Positions 52,101-64,000 are shown, numbered from the stretch's first letter. The stretch is DNA of 64,000 nt from Cylicocyclus nassatus (GCA_958299035.1 CATQJL010000001.1:84259071-84323070), one strand, 5' to 3'. The notes: a model not told the origin generated them from the sequence alone. A program made the numbers and translations.

Positions 52101-52919
52101 GCCTAAGAGCGAGCTTTGAATTTCACGGTAACTATCCCCTTATCCTCCCAAACAATCTAACCAAAGTGCTCCATCCTAGTTCCGCAAAGGCTTCGCATGC
52201 CAAAACCCTAATCTATCTTCCAGATAGTCCTTCTGTCAGGTTGCCCCCAATTTTCCTCTACCTAAGCCTTCATAATTGTCGTGAGGTTTCTCCCTATAAA
52301 AATTTTACCATAGCGGCCGCTCTTCCTCCTTTTCAAGTCTACTGAAACGTCCATAATTGCTTCCTCAAATTATGTTAGAACTTCAAATCATTCCTACAAA
52401 GTCATTTCAGCGGATGCCCACAGCTCTTCCCTCCAGAACTGCTAGGTATAATCTGTTTTGATATGAGTGTCACAGCTCCAATAGTTTGGGTGCGAAAGTG
52501 CCCGCAGCATTCTACACCATTGACTTTCCAAAGCCAAAAGTTTTGCTTTACAGATTTTTGGAGCGAAGGGGGTAAGGGGTGGAGAAAGATTGTCCCTTCT
52601 TCTTCTTATTCAAAATATTAGCTGATGATTGATAGCCCAAGTGTCCTGCCCAAAGTGCCCGAGCGGCAATTTTTACCACTCGTCATCTTCGTCTAACATT
52701 AACAGAAACCTTTCCGCTATTTCCGCGTGAGGTAGTACGGTTATCGAGTTTTCAAAGTGGTGCCTTTATGTTTGCACATTTGGAGAAAAATTGTCCATCG
52801 GACGAAAGACACGGATAACTCGGCATCAAATACTTTCTTGCAACCCATATTTTTGAGGCTGGACTTTTGCCACGATGTTTGTGCCATTTTTAAGCAGGTT
52901 CTGTCCGCATAAACCCCGT

Positions 52920-53175
52920 ATTAAGAGAACTTTATGAGGAATAAAAAATATGCAGAGGACTTGTTTTTACTTGTAAATAATTGAAAAACTTGAAAAATTT
53001 TCAAAAATTCAAATTCTTGTAAAGAAATTTTTTCGGGGCGTGGCGGAAGCCCCTTTTCTGAAATTTTGGGGTCAGAAGAACGGAAAAATTTTGGGAAGCA
53101 TCCGAAAAAAATTTTTGTCGCTCCCTTCCCCCCCCCCCCCCCATCGAGCTGCAATTCTGAGTGCGCCACTGAGAG
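52920..53175 (+). repeat. C-tract dispersed repeat, copy C
   Basis: It contains ACTTGTTTTTACTTGTAAAT, TTCTTGTAAAGAAATTTTTT, GGAAGCATCCGAAAAAAATT, a C16-type tract (~53128-53143) and GTGCGCCACTG at the end, in the same order as copies A and B. Its 5' part is truncated relative to them. Confidence 0.75.
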
Positions 53176-53684
53176 GCTTATTGGATGTACTTGAAGCAAG
53201 GGAAACGCCTAATAAAGCCAACTGATTGCTGAAAAAGGACGTCAGTATCTATTAAGAAGTGAAATAGCGGTAAAAATGGGAAAAAAGGTAGCGCTTTAAG
53301 ACACTTGCATGTACCTAAAGGTGCTTGATCGATCCGCAGGCGCGTTCGCTGCGGGAGCCACGCGATTTCGCGCTATCTAATCATTTTTGAGTGCAGATAA
53401 CGATTCTTTCTATATCAGATTAGATCTTAATTTTTTGCTCGGTGCATTGAAGAGAGAACACTTTGAAAGAAGTTACACGTATGGGGTTGAAACATTTTGA
53501 ATGTGATGTGTGATGTTCTTAAAGGTATTAAAAGTCCAAATATGTGACAATAGGAAGATCTAGAAACATCAGTCATTACAAAATCATCGATAGGTTATTA
53601 GACGCTGCACTTTTTCACTGTTGCGTTCCATGTGAGTGCTTGCAATTTAAGCGACTGCCTCGAGGCTCAATTATCAGAACGCAA

Positions 53685-56464
53685 ATGCTTCGGCCATGCA
53701 TCACACTTGTTGTAAGTCACTTATTTGGATATGCTAAGGACCTTTTTTCTTTATTACAGCTCGTAAAACTGTGTCTTCCCTATGACACGCCAGCAGTAGA
53801 TCACTGCGGTCTTTCCGATGAATGGGAGGAAGCGTTGTTCAGCGCCGCTGTTTTCGACTTTTTTGGACCAGCAAACCCAGGAGTTGCATTGGACATGGTA
53901 AGCCGCTGCACTCAACTACGAATGGAAGCGTTTATTCTCTGAGAAAAGTATCAAAGTATATGCATCAGTCACAAGGAGATTTTTATTATTTATCATCACT
54001 TCAGAAAAGAATTCGAAGTAGTGCTGCTTTAGGGTTATAGTTGGTCATACGAACAAAAAGCATACGCCATTGGTAAGAGAAGAGACAGCCCCGACCGCAA
54101 GCAGAGAGGCTTATGGTACGGCTACAATAAGTGAGTGATGCTAAACTATGAGTACAAGTCAACTTTTCAATTATACTAATCATAGTAAGAGAACTCCCCC
54201 TAACGAAATCGCTGCAGACGCGTTTCAGGCGTGGAGGAAGGAACTAAAAGGAGTGAGTTTGCATTATGCTTTCCTGCACCGATGTTCGATTATTGTTTGT
54301 GCGCAACCTTTTTCCTGCTTTTTGTTTCAAAAAGTGGTTTGCAATAGTGCTGAGCTAGGTGACGTTTTTTGTGCCATATCTGTTGTTGAAATAGTAGGTT
54401 CGCATTCACTTAAAAAAATAGCTGTCGAATTAGTTAGGATGAAACCTACAATGCGACTGATGCTGAAAGTTCAAGTCAGGATGCAGAGTCATACCCCTGA
54501 CAAACGCATACTGCATTCCGCTTGTTTGCGAAGTCCATTTTTGGCCTTGATGCAGAGTTTCTTCCCCTTTATAGAGTTATTTTCCAAAAGTAAGCGTGTT
54601 GACAAGCACTCAGACATCCCGAAGATCCCCAGGGATCACTGCTTACATCCTGACCCTGTTCGCCTACTCGGAATTTCCATTCAAATCATTCTTTTCCACT
54701 GTTTTTATGCTTTTGAAACTCTCGAAAGCAAAACTTCGGCTTCTCTTTGTGATTTTTGAAAAAGTTAACCAAATTATGTCCGATACATACTCAAGAATTA
54801 TAGATCACAACTATTGAACATTTTGGGTAACAATTAACTCGATTCTTGCTCTCTACTAATATTTGTTTTTCTTTGAACTTTTGTGGGCTTTTGCATTGCA
54901 TCGTCTAGTTTTTACAGAAAAGATACTGCATTATTATGGCCTTATGCAAAGAGACATACATTCGAATTACTTGGAACCCTAAGTCCAAATTTACTCTCCC
55001 TTAATGCTTCGCAGTAATTAAGATCAAACTGAAGAGAGCTGTGAGTATTCTCTAATGTCTCCTCAAAGCCTGCACATTCGCTTTGCGCATGCTTCCAATA
55101 ATGAGCGTCGCATTTGACTTTGTATCCTCTCTCGTTTAATTCTTGAACGCATTACTCTTGAACTGTCATTTGATTTACAGCAAAACCTTGCTTTTCTCGG
55201 CCAGACCAAAGAGTTTTACAGCAACTTTGTTCTAACAATACTTTCCCTGTTGGCGCACTTTTACACTGCTGCTTAGCATGCTTCTTCGCTAATCCCTGCG
55301 CCACAAATCTGATCAGGCCGCAGTCACTTCTTTTTTTATTAGTTGTAGAACAATTTCTGTTATGCTTTCTATCCTAGTGGCTATTTATAAAAAATTGCCA
55401 CGGCATGTAGACAGGGTCAAAAACTCTATTCATCAATACTGTCGCTCTCGTGGTCCGTGTGCAAAGTAGCCACTTTGCAAAACTCCTTTTTGTTTTTGTT
55501 TCTGTAACTGAGTTAGCTGTCGGGTAATGAAAGAGAGATCGAATCAAGTGATAATCGGACAGGGCATGATTTATAGCGTTTATCAAATATGAACACTCGT
55601 TTATCTGAGCGGTATAAATATCTGTGTGCGTCTCTCTGCAACCACTGTGATTCAAGAAAGCGTCTTCAAAAATCCAAAAAATCAACTCAAAGCTTGTGTT
55701 CATTTCTATACAATGCACATATACAAGAAAATTTGAGAAAGTTTGGTCATTTGTTCATTTGGGGCAATTCATGCTGGTGGATAGACTCTGTTGTGTCCTG
55801 AGTATGTCGCAAATTTAGGAGTTTCGGGGAACTTGGAGAAAATGAAAAAAAGTGTAACGGAAATCATCCTACAAGCTAATATGAACATCACATATGGTTA
55901 CAATGTGAAAGTTTCCAAACTGTGCACTCGATGAAGCACCACAAGCAGATAAAGAGAAAGCACAAGCAGATTTCTTAGCTGTTCAATTACTTTTCAGCTT
56001 AGCTTTCTCACAGTATATTTTTGCAACTAGGCTCTTTGTGCTGGTAAACACTTTTGCAAAGATAAAGCTCCAGTTGTTTAGAAAAAAAAGATGCCTGTAA
56101 ATTATAGCTTTTTGTAATTCTGCTGCGCTGTACACTAGGAGAAAAATAATTATTTTTTCGTTAAAAGAACTATCCATGTGGTCTTATTGGTACTAAAATG
56201 GTTTTGTGATGTTTACCATTCCATAACTTTTTGTTTTTGGATGTGTCGCAAAGTCAAAAAGAGCTGAACTTGTTTAGCGAATACACTAAAGTAATATGTT
56301 TTCAGTTTTCACGACCTCCCATAGAAATTGGATGCTGTAAGTTCGACTACATCAACAGGATAGCAGGATACCTTGTGTGTGTCGTCAGTGCTCAACCAGT
56401 CAGAACACTAAAAAATAGGACCGCTACGAAAAGAGGTTCTACGACAGTCCGTCCAAGGCGTTAA
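53685..56464 (+). CDS. Divergent CAP-like secreted protein, paralogue of the 43.6-kb gene; one exon not found
   Basis: The recognised exons are 53685-53711, 53760-53897, 54033-54130, 54186-54252 and 56306-56464, in the same order and phases as the 43.6-kb gene. Exon 2 has exactly the same length (138 nt). The leader MLRPCITLVLVKLCLP is hydrophobic. Shared blocks are HCGLSDEWEEALF (KCNLPDLWEFALF in the paralogue), PANP, GYSWSYEQKAY, EIAADAFQAWRKE and PPIEIGCC. The C-terminus is longer and very basic (TATKRGSTTVRPRR). The exon equivalent to 44275-44373, carrying the Trp-rich segment, should lie in 54253-56305. I could not place it with a matching phase, so the gene may have a diverged exon, a large repeat-bearing intron or be broken. 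CAP cavity residues are absent, as in the paralogue. Confidence 0.6.
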
Positions 56465-56468
56465 TAAA
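56463..56468 (+). terminator. Poly(A) signal overlapping the stop codon of CAP-like gene 2
   Basis: The TAA stop at 56462-56464 runs into AATAAA (56463-56468), so the signal starts within the stop codon and the 3' UTR would be very short. Confidence 0.45.
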
Positions 56469-58035
56469 GTTTTTTTGACAACTCTATATATTATGCCATC
56501 AAGCACAAACGAGTTAGTACGACTTAAGTTATCTACGGTAAAAACTGGAGCAGGTGTGTTTCTTAAATCGTAACACAAACAGCATTACGCGACGACGTTC
56601 TTCAAACAACAGATGAGTGGGTTTTGACAGGTCAAGTTTGGTTGTTTCCATCAAAGCTCACTCAGAAAACAAGTAAAGTGACGCTTGTTTTGGTATAATT
56701 ATTTGAAACAGGCTTTACCCTTTTGCCACTTGCTCGATTTCCTCTCTAAAATGGGTAAAAAACATAATAAAAGCTCTAAAAGGTCGTAGAGAACATGTCT
56801 TTCATGCTTCGTATCCCGGCCCCAAAAAACGAACAACATGTTATCTTAACAAATATTATGAGAAGTAAAGTACTACATTTGAGACATAGCAGAAGTTGGC
56901 ATTGCTTTATAGCGTGCACAGTTGAACCTAATTTTGGTTGACTGGTCTAAATATCCGGTAGAAGATTTTTGCACAATATATGCACTATTGAATAATAAGA
57001 CGTGTAGAACGCCTGCAGCATTTATCAAAGTAAGTGGTTCGGCTCAGGCTCGCGAAGTAAAACAGCTGTTGAACGATCGTACTTTGTATTGAAGAACATA
57101 GGGTGCAAGCAATTGCCAAATGTGTGTAGGAATGGAAAAAGCCTTAGTGATGGAAAACGCATACAAACTTGGAGGCAGAAGGTTTATGAGCAAGAAGAAC
57201 CATGAATAAAGTATGGCAGTAGAATAAAGATTTATGCCGAGGAAGCCTTTATCACATAAAGTAACTTTAAATACGATAGGAACTTGCTAGGCAGAATGAA
57301 GCCACTGAAGTAGAAGAAAAAGAGGAGCCAATATACAGTACATTTGGAATCAGCGTACACTTAAGTTGCCGCTATAATGCACTTTCCTCAGAAGACTTCA
57401 CGGGAAAGTGCTCATACATTAAGCCAAAAAGAAGTTGTACGGTTACTAATCAAAATCATGCTGAAGCAAACACACCCAACACGAGATTGTTTTTTCAAAG
57501 CAAATCCGTCTTGTCTTCAAATCTTCGCAATTGCTCTGTTAAGCTACATATCTATTATACTGTTTGATAGTCCTTCCTTTAATGTCTAAACTTTGTCGCT
57601 ATCTCAAATAAGCATTCTCCGTTGTTGAGTATTTGAGCCTTGCAGTTGCACTGAAAAAGCATGAAGGTATAAATTTTCAAAACTTGTGGACGAATATTTG
57701 GACCAGCCTTTTGACAGAATGTTGACTTACAAGAAAAGCATTCTCAGTCAAAGTGGCTTTTTCAGATGAAATTTATGTAGTTTCAAAGAGCATTAAACGT
57801 TTTTAAGACTGTCTTCGGTATCTGCTGTGCACCTCGTGACTCCGAGTTAAGAACGTTTTTAAATCGAAAAAAGTGAACGCGTGATAAGCCAAGTCATCCA
57901 AAACGTCTCGGATCAGCCAGTGTTGGTTATTAGGGCATTTTATGCAATGAGTATTTTTTAACTAGTATACCCACACTCACCAGTGCTTGAAGGCAGCCGC
58001 TCGGCAGATTCTCGACTTGAAGTTTTTGTGCTTAC
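56469..58035. other. No supportable gene
   Basis: A 70-codon frame at 57377-57589 (+) with a hydrophobic end is unassigned. A segment near 57720-57790 resembles 4310-4380 (TCAGTCAAAGTGG), another dispersed-repeat trace. Nothing else was recognised. Confidence 0.35.
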
Positions 58036-58327
58036 CTGGGATAATTCGAGGCGCTGATTCCGAAGATCCGCCTTGAAGAGCGCGAAAATGACAAAAACAG
58101 CCATTTCCCAAGGCCTCCCACTTTGAATTTGGACGAGTAGAGCACGTCCCTCCATGGCTAGAGAGGCAGAATCGTTGCGGGCCCTCGCAGTTATAATATT
58201 GCGGCATGTTCTTTGACGGGTCAGGGAGAATCGCAAGCTCGTCCGCCCGTATCAGAATGGCTTGCACGTAACGGGGTTTTCTAGGCAAGGACAGCATGCT
58301 GTGCGCTCGGACCTGCTCTGTTCTCAT
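58036..58327 (-). CDS. Candidate Cys-rich exon, unrecognised
   Basis: The minus strand reads NCEGPQRFCLSSHGGTCST followed shortly by NGCFCHF, then reaches a good GTAAGC donor after RIIPG (exon end 58036). Cys spacing with Gly-Gly-Thr-Cys and Gly-Cys-Phe-Cys looks like a small secreted Cys-rich module. The start is uncertain (ATG at 58327 or the internal ATG before PQYYNC), there is no clear leader, and a second frame is open across the same bases. No family is assigned. Confidence 0.22.
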
Positions 58328-58860
58328 GTTTGGGGTGCAGGCAACCTTCCATGTGAAAATTTCGGGATATTCGGTTTTAGCGAGCCGCTGCCTTTGCTTT
58401 AACGCCGGAGGGACCCTACTGTGTGATTTTATTCAGATTATGCGTTTATTTCTTGTTCTAAAAATACTTATTTGGCGATTAGAGGCTTAAAGCAGATATC
58501 AAGAACAGATTTGGAATTAGCGTTTGATTTTTTACGACATGAAATAAGGCTCAACCGAGAAGATCACTTTGACCGAAAAGATCCAATTGCAGGTTATGTG
58601 GAGTGACGATTTTCCTTAACATAATTTTATGTCTAGCACTCATTGTGCAGCAATCCGTTCGTTATACTTGATGACGTGCACTGCTTGCAGGTAGTACTTC
58701 TCAATCGCTCTCTTAGTACTGGGTAACAAAAGTTGAAGTATCAAACGATCACTAAATGGCCAACAAAAGCGCGGTGCTTCGCTGCTTCTCCATGCTATTG
58801 CAAGATATTTGAAATCATCTTATGCATGTTTCCTCAACACCAATTTTATTCTATTGGCAG

Positions 58861-59034
58861 ATCTGCGAGGTGTCAATGAAAATCGACAAGTCAACGTACT
58901 TGGTACCTGCTACTAACAACTTGTTGGGCTCTAAAGTCCCACTTTTATCTTTAGATTCTAAGTCAAAGCAACGGTTTCATTTGATCTCTAATGGCACTAC
59001 CCGCTTTATCGAACTGATGCGCCGCCAAAAATAA
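58861..59034 (+). CDS. Candidate terminal exon, unrecognised
   Basis: After the acceptor CTATTGGCAG the frame reads ICEVSMKIDKSTYLVPATNN, then a 37-residue polar tail ending FIELMRRQK at TAA, with protein-like composition. No upstream partner exon is identified, so this may be the last exon of a gene that I cannot trace, or chance. Confidence 0.2.
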   Translation: MCEVSMKIDKSTYLVPATNNLLGSKVPLLSLDSKSKQRFHLISNGTTRFIELMRRQK

Positions 59035-60977
59035 AAGCGATTAAGTTGAATTTTCGCTGTTATTTAGATAGTGCACAATGAAAGTGCTATCTTTGCACTA
59101 GTCAGTTGATTAGCCGAAATATTTAAATGCCGAAACCTCTCATTTACCGCACTGAAAAAAGTTTTGTCTAAAGAGCTTGGCACGAGGTGGCACCTTGCGA
59201 TTTCACAAACTAACAATTAGTTTCCTGATCTTGCAAATTACAATACCTTAAAAGAGTCCAAAGTAGTGTGCTTCTAGTACAATCTGGGATGAACGGTGAG
59301 AGCGGGAAGATAATGCTTAAAACGCTTTCGTATTAGCGCTCATACTTCTGGGATTGCATCGCGCTACGATGTCAGCCCTCCTTGCCACCTAGCCGGAAAG
59401 GTTTGGAGCGAAAAAAGCGTCTACAGTTAGAATTTGCTACAAAGAGTTTCGCACACTGCCTCGGTTTAAGAATCCTCTCACCAAGCGATGCTCAAGCTGC
59501 ATGCACATAGTCTCATGAACTCAGCTTTCCTCAACCAATTTTAGAAAAACCTTGCGTTAGAAAATTTCTGAAGCTCTGATGTAGAAGGCTCGCACTGCAG
59601 TTATTTTCACATCAAGTCTTAAATGCAGCATGGTGATTGGGTGTTGAGGATTGCGAAACCCAGCTTTAGGGCAAGGCGCAAAGAAGTGAAAACTCGATGG
59701 AGTTCGTTTTGGTTTATAAAGCAAGGAGCATCGTAAAACATGCTATCAAGTATATGGGCAACCAATCAGACGAACACAAGCTATGTTTGACAAATCAGTT
59801 TCCAATATTACTACTCTACAGGCTCAACGATGGCGAACAACAGCAACATAACATGTACAATGTCGAATACTTATGCATGATCCAGGTTGAAATCGGCTTC
59901 GCTTTATTTTTATAACCCCATGAATCGCCGTAATTTACTAGTTTTAAAAATTATTAGATTTTTTCTATTGTCATCAAAAAGCAAGGGATTTGTGCCGTTT
60001 GTAGCTCACACAGCAATCTACACAACATCAAAAAATGAGTGCGCCAATATCAAAAAGCAAAACGTTATGGACTCAGCTGCCAAACTTCGTTAACAACCTT
60101 CATCATAGCAGTCTGAGTCTGCTCTAGCACACTGCGTTCTACAAACTGTTTTTTTGAATTAGCGTACTGCATGATTCAGGACAGAGAGAATTTCCTATTG
60201 AGGATTTTCCAAGTCGTCCTTTAAGGAAGTCCATTTGCCAACAATGATAATATTCGATGAATTTTCAACAGCTATTCTCCTCACAGGCTATAAACTAGTT
60301 GAATGCCAAATCAAGCATTCATTTGTACTATATAAGCGATGCGTTGATGTTTTCCGACTTCAAGGATTACTGGTTGCGCCCTTCTTCAATATCCTACGTT
60401 TTGATATTGAAAACTATACTGATTTGTACTTACGAGCTTATGATGAAGAGTGATTTACGCGTTCCATCGCGACATAAGCGAAACAAGAAAAGGCAATGCT
60501 TCTCAAACTTATGACCGTTTTTTGAAAACTTTGAACTTTTCTAAAACTTGCAAAATTCGCCACAAATGTTAACTGAAATTAGTGAATTCTCTATACTATC
60601 ATTGTCAATCTCTCTGTGTATTTGCTTTGAGGACTGCTTGAGCTTCGCAGCTTCGCACCGGGATTAGTAATTGCTTTATTCGACTGACGTTTCGGCTATA
60701 TCGCGCTCTTCAGAGTCTGAAATCATTAAATACGTAGGTAATCTATCCCATTGAAAGCCGATTCGGGATTCAGAAAAGACGTTCAACGCGTCAGTAAAGC
60801 AAGAGCTACGAAAGTAAAGGCTACTGCATGGGTGAAGGCGCAGAAGCGAAGCGGTATTAGTTGAGCGTGCTCGAACGCAGCGCGCGCGTATTCTCACCGT
60901 AAAGAATCCCGCGCCTCATGCGCTCTGCGGCTAATACGGTCAAACCACTCACCTAAAATAGCTGATGATTATGTGTA
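59035..60977. other. No supportable gene
   Basis: Frames of 68-73 codons at 59697-59915, 59887-60093 and 60235-60453 (+) are unassigned. A VEIGF string near 59889 resembles the CAP-like VEIGCC block but has no surrounding similarity. Confidence 0.35.
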
Positions 60978-62087
60978 CAGGGTGTCCCAAAAATCTTTAA
61001 GCCTAGTATTTCCTCAGCTTCAACTGTACGAAGCAACATTGTCACATGAAATTCAGCACGATTCTCGTAAAGAGCCTACAAAGCCTACAAAATAACAAGG
61101 TACACTCAGTTTTCGAAAATCTCTTATTTGGCCTTCACACAAGCCCTCGCACTCCACGAAACGCATGTTGACGTTAAGAATGTCTCACACCTTCTGAAGC
61201 AAGCTTTCCAGACTGTTGAAAATTCAGTGTGGAACAGAGCAAGCCTTGCTTTCCATGACTGATCACAAAGAAAAGTCAAAGGTCTTGAGCCGGCGATTAG
61301 AAGCACGGTGATGTGAGAAACACGCCTGTGAGTTTCAACAAAAGTGTCACAAGTCCTTGAGAACATCAAGAAAACAGCAATTTTGGTGTGCATAGAATGA
61401 CTTTGAAACGATATTTCAGTAAAAAATGCAGAGCTTACACCTAGAATTAGTGACTCAAACTGAACTGGGTTGGAGTTTTCAGCTTTCTTGAATTTTCTTC
61501 TTTTTGACACGACACTACTTTGAGTGTTTGTATATTAATCCTGCATTAATGAATGAAGGCTACTGATTAGTTTTGCACTGTACATTCTGCTTCAATGGGA
61601 TCAGGCCGAACAGTCGACGTAAATTTGCGCGCTCGCAGCGCTAGCGGTCTGCGCTGCATATGCGCGCTGTCGGAGAGAGCAAAAGGATTGCAGAGAAAGC
61701 AGAGAAGTAGGCCGTGGGCGTAACCGCGAAACCCTAGCGATGCGGACCGCCATGCCAATTTTGGCCTGCTTGGGACTGGGGCAGACTGTAGACGTATAGT
61801 GAAGCTAGCTCTACGATATGCAATATGCAATTCAAGAGCTTCAAAGGCAAAAGAGCTCTAGATGTTTGAGTAAAGGGTACGTTAACAATGGAAAAAAAAC
61901 AAAACCATAGTATTGTTTGCTCCAAAAACAATATTTTGAAAATGTATAGCGCAAACGATATGATTTTCTTAAGGAATACTAGAAACTAGACGTAGGTACT
62001 CATACGCAGAATTTGACTGAAAAGCGAGAAATACTAACAAAGTTACCACATTGAGAAGTTCGGCTCAAGGACTTTTGGAACGCCCTG
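60978..62087. mobile_element. TA-flanked 1.1-kb mariner-like element
   Basis: The left end CAGGGTGTCCCAAAAATCTT and the inverted right end CAGGGCGTTCCAAAAGTCCT form imperfect TIRs of ~26 bp, and both sides are flanked by TA. The length and CAGGGTGTCCCAAAA-type termini are typical of mariner-family insertions. No intact transposase is present; a 128-codon minus-strand frame (61124-61510) does not resemble one. The element is therefore non-autonomous or decayed. Confidence 0.7.
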
Positions 62088-63719
62088 TATTATTCTTTTT
62101 ACTATGAACTCGTTGGAGTTCAGTAGCATATGTATTATAGTTTATTTTTTCGATAAATGTAACTCATTCTTAGTAAATGTACGTTTTGGTGCTACATATC
62201 GTCTTCTGCAGATCCCGAACATTTTGAAAGCAAAGTTACGGGAACTTATCGTTCACTTCTCTTCCGACTATTTAGCAAGGCTTTTGAGTCGTCGTCGTAT
62301 CTGCTTTGCAATGCTCGCGCTCTAGCTACCTTCTGCAGATACATCTAGATAGATATAAGATGAAAACAGTTATGACAGACATGTGAGTGATGCTCTCGTC
62401 TCAATTGTTCGTAAAACTGACAAGGTTCCGGTATACGAAGAAGATTGATGCGATACCCGTTTACCCACGAAACAATGATAAGTTGCTCTTGTGCCACCTG
62501 CGCAGATCCTTGCTTTTCCATAACCACTAAGTCTGATGATTGATCTCATAATGATCATGGTTGGGGAATCGTTTCCGTTTCGTTTATAGTTTGTCCCATT
62601 AATGTGTTGTTTCTACCGAATAAAGTGTTGTGATCTTCCACACTCTGAACCCACAGGCAACGACATCTAATGTAAAAATCTAAATTCGTTCGACGGAAGC
62701 TGCGTTATTCAAATTTGATGTTTTCTCCAGTGTTGAGAATAATCCATAGTGACGGCGATTTTGAAAGTTCTCGGCATGAACCTGATGAGCGGTTTTCGTC
62801 CTATCAGTTTACTAACTAACCTAGCGGAATGATGGAACAGATAATATGGTTCAGGCTATCATTACGGCTAGATAGGTTTTATGCTAGTCCTATTACAGAT
62901 AGCTTCGATTTTGACATGTCTATCTCCAATTTTTAGGCCTTGTGCTATCATCGATAAATTCAAATAACACCGAAGCTTTGAATGAGTTTTGCTTTGGAAT
63001 AGTGTTATTCTTTTAATGTTGAGTACGAACATTTACATGTTTACTTGGCCATATCATAATGCGCCTTCCTGCGCAATGAACGAATAATCAAATGCATAAA
63101 TATATGGTGCTGCCCTTTATAATGTGAGTTGTCAAGATCACAAGGTCTTTGAGCAGAACTATGGCTCAAAAATAGCAATAACTTGGTCAACAGAAATACC
63201 GCACGCGTAACAACATCTTAATTATTGAGAAGATTTACCGTCAAGCTAACCATTTTCTACCCTCAGTCTAAGGATTTTTTAGGATAAAAATGCTCAGCTT
63301 TTCTTCAAATGCCACTTTTCCTGAGATATTATTACAATAATCTCTAATTTCTTTCTCTGTGCATTTCGGTGTATTTTTCACGGCTGGAAAACATCCTGAA
63401 ATGAGAATTATACCTGACGGCTTTTTCAAGAATGATCCGTACCTGAATTCAATATTTTCTCCCAGTCAAACCGTTCTACTGAAACTGGTACAGCAGCGGA
63501 AAATGTGGTAGAATTGAGCTCAGCCTAGAAAAACATTTACAGACTCGAAGTAGTTTTCACCTGTTCATGTCAACATTTTCAGATACTCCTTGGTTTAGTC
63601 TTTAAAGGCAGGGTCTGGGCAAGTTTAGGATTCCTGGTCTTCCGTGCCAACGCAGAGGACTCCCTTGGCCACACCATCGCACAATTGCGAGGCGATAGCG
63701 TTAGCATAGAAGCGAGAAT
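62088..63719. other. No supportable gene
   Basis: Short frames only. I recognised no repeats, RNA genes or splice-consistent exons. Confidence 0.35.
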
Positions 63720-63830
63720 ACGCTGAGAATGCTAGGAACATAGATGCGATAGGTGGAGAAATTTCTCTTACCCCCTTCACTTTAGGGCTGGCATCTGGCT
63801 GAACCCTTTCACCTGAGGTTGAGGCTAGAA
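63720..63830. repeat. Third, diverged copy of the 37.9/41.7-kb repeat end
   Basis: ATGCGATAGGTGGAGAAATT, CCCCCTTCACTTTAGGGC and CCCTTTCACCTGAGG correspond to the inner ends of the long inverted repeat (GCGATAGGGGGAG, CCCCCTTCACTTTGAGGC, CCTTCACCTGGG on the matching strand). It shows that this repeat is dispersed. Confidence 0.5.
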
Positions 63831-64000
63831 TCGAGGCATAACGGGAGAATCAAACAGCTGTTACAATGACACTTTTTGTTTAGAAAGGAAACGCCAGCTG
63901 CTCTTCTTTTAGACATCAAGACTGCAAGAGTTACGAATCAACAGCGTTTTATTGGAAAAACGCATGCTCGAGACCTTCTGCGCACTCAAAGTGGCGTTGC

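Noticed and set aside
54148..54759. 203-codon open frame on the + strand overlapping the second CAP-like gene
   Set aside because: Only 54186-54252 matches the paralogue and ends at a GTGAGT donor. The rest is read-through into the intron with no family resemblance.
55177..55280. Candidate for the missing exon of the second CAP-like gene after TTTACAG
   Set aside because: The frame with the best resemblance (CSNNTFPVGA) needs a different phase from both neighbouring exons and has no matching donor.
59879..59915. VEIGF string resembling the CAP-like VEIGCC core, as a possible third paralogue
   Set aside because: The Cys residues and the downstream block are missing, and no other CAP-like exon was found nearby.
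61124..61510. 128-codon minus-strand frame inside the mariner-like element as a transposase
   Set aside because: No D-D-D/E or helix-turn-helix features and no resemblance to mariner transposase. It is treated as chance.

Overview
The window looks like nuclear DNA from a parasitic or free-living clade V (strongylid/rhabditid-type) nematode, plausibly a hookworm relative. The evidence is a CAP/SCP-TAPS (Ancylostoma-secreted-protein type) gene with all motifs, a 13-exon carboxylesterase, short phase-consistent introns with TTTCAG-type acceptors, TATA-like boxes, AATAAA signals, long poly-C/poly-G tracts and a dense load of foldback DNA transposons. There are no long bacterial-type ORFs, so nearly all real coding sequence lies in short exons that I joined by splice sites and homology. 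The species call is inference.

Layout. 1-3.4 kb: a palindrome, a Mutator-like element with a transposase remnant, a GC-rich hairpin cluster and a deleted palindromic MITE. 3.57-5.68 kb (+): a canonical single-CAP-domain gene. 5.7-16.6 kb: mostly repeats (a TA-flanked 1.4 kb foldback element, a hairpin with a tRNA A-box loop, a hairpin-bearing MITE, a C-tract repeat, an RTE-like tail) plus one weak multi-exon candidate at 9.9-10.9 kb. 17.05-22.49 kb (-): a complete carboxylesterase, 568 aa predicted, with a 2.6 kb second intron that contains a 12-bp minisatellite. 22.6-43 kb: gene-poor, with a gag-like retrotransposon remnant, a long inverted repeat flanking a decayed transposase-like ORF, and a nested foldback element. 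43.63-44.70 kb (+) and 53.69-56.46 kb (+): two paralogous, very divergent CAP-like secreted-protein genes. Between them are another RTE-like tail, two more C-tract repeats, a broken PIF/Harbinger transposon, a small secreted ORF and a perfect-looking palindromic MITE. 56.5-64 kb: sparse, with a TA-flanked mariner-like element and two orphan candidate exons.

How the genes fit together. The three CAP or CAP-like genes are on the + strand and probably encode secreted proteins. Two of them have kept CAP intron positions and the C-terminal Gly-Cys core while losing the histidine/glutamate cavity residues of the ordinary CAP domain. That diverged pair is the most interesting biology here. The esterase is an independent gene on the other strand. 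Much of the remainder is explained by inverted-repeat transposons and their decay products.
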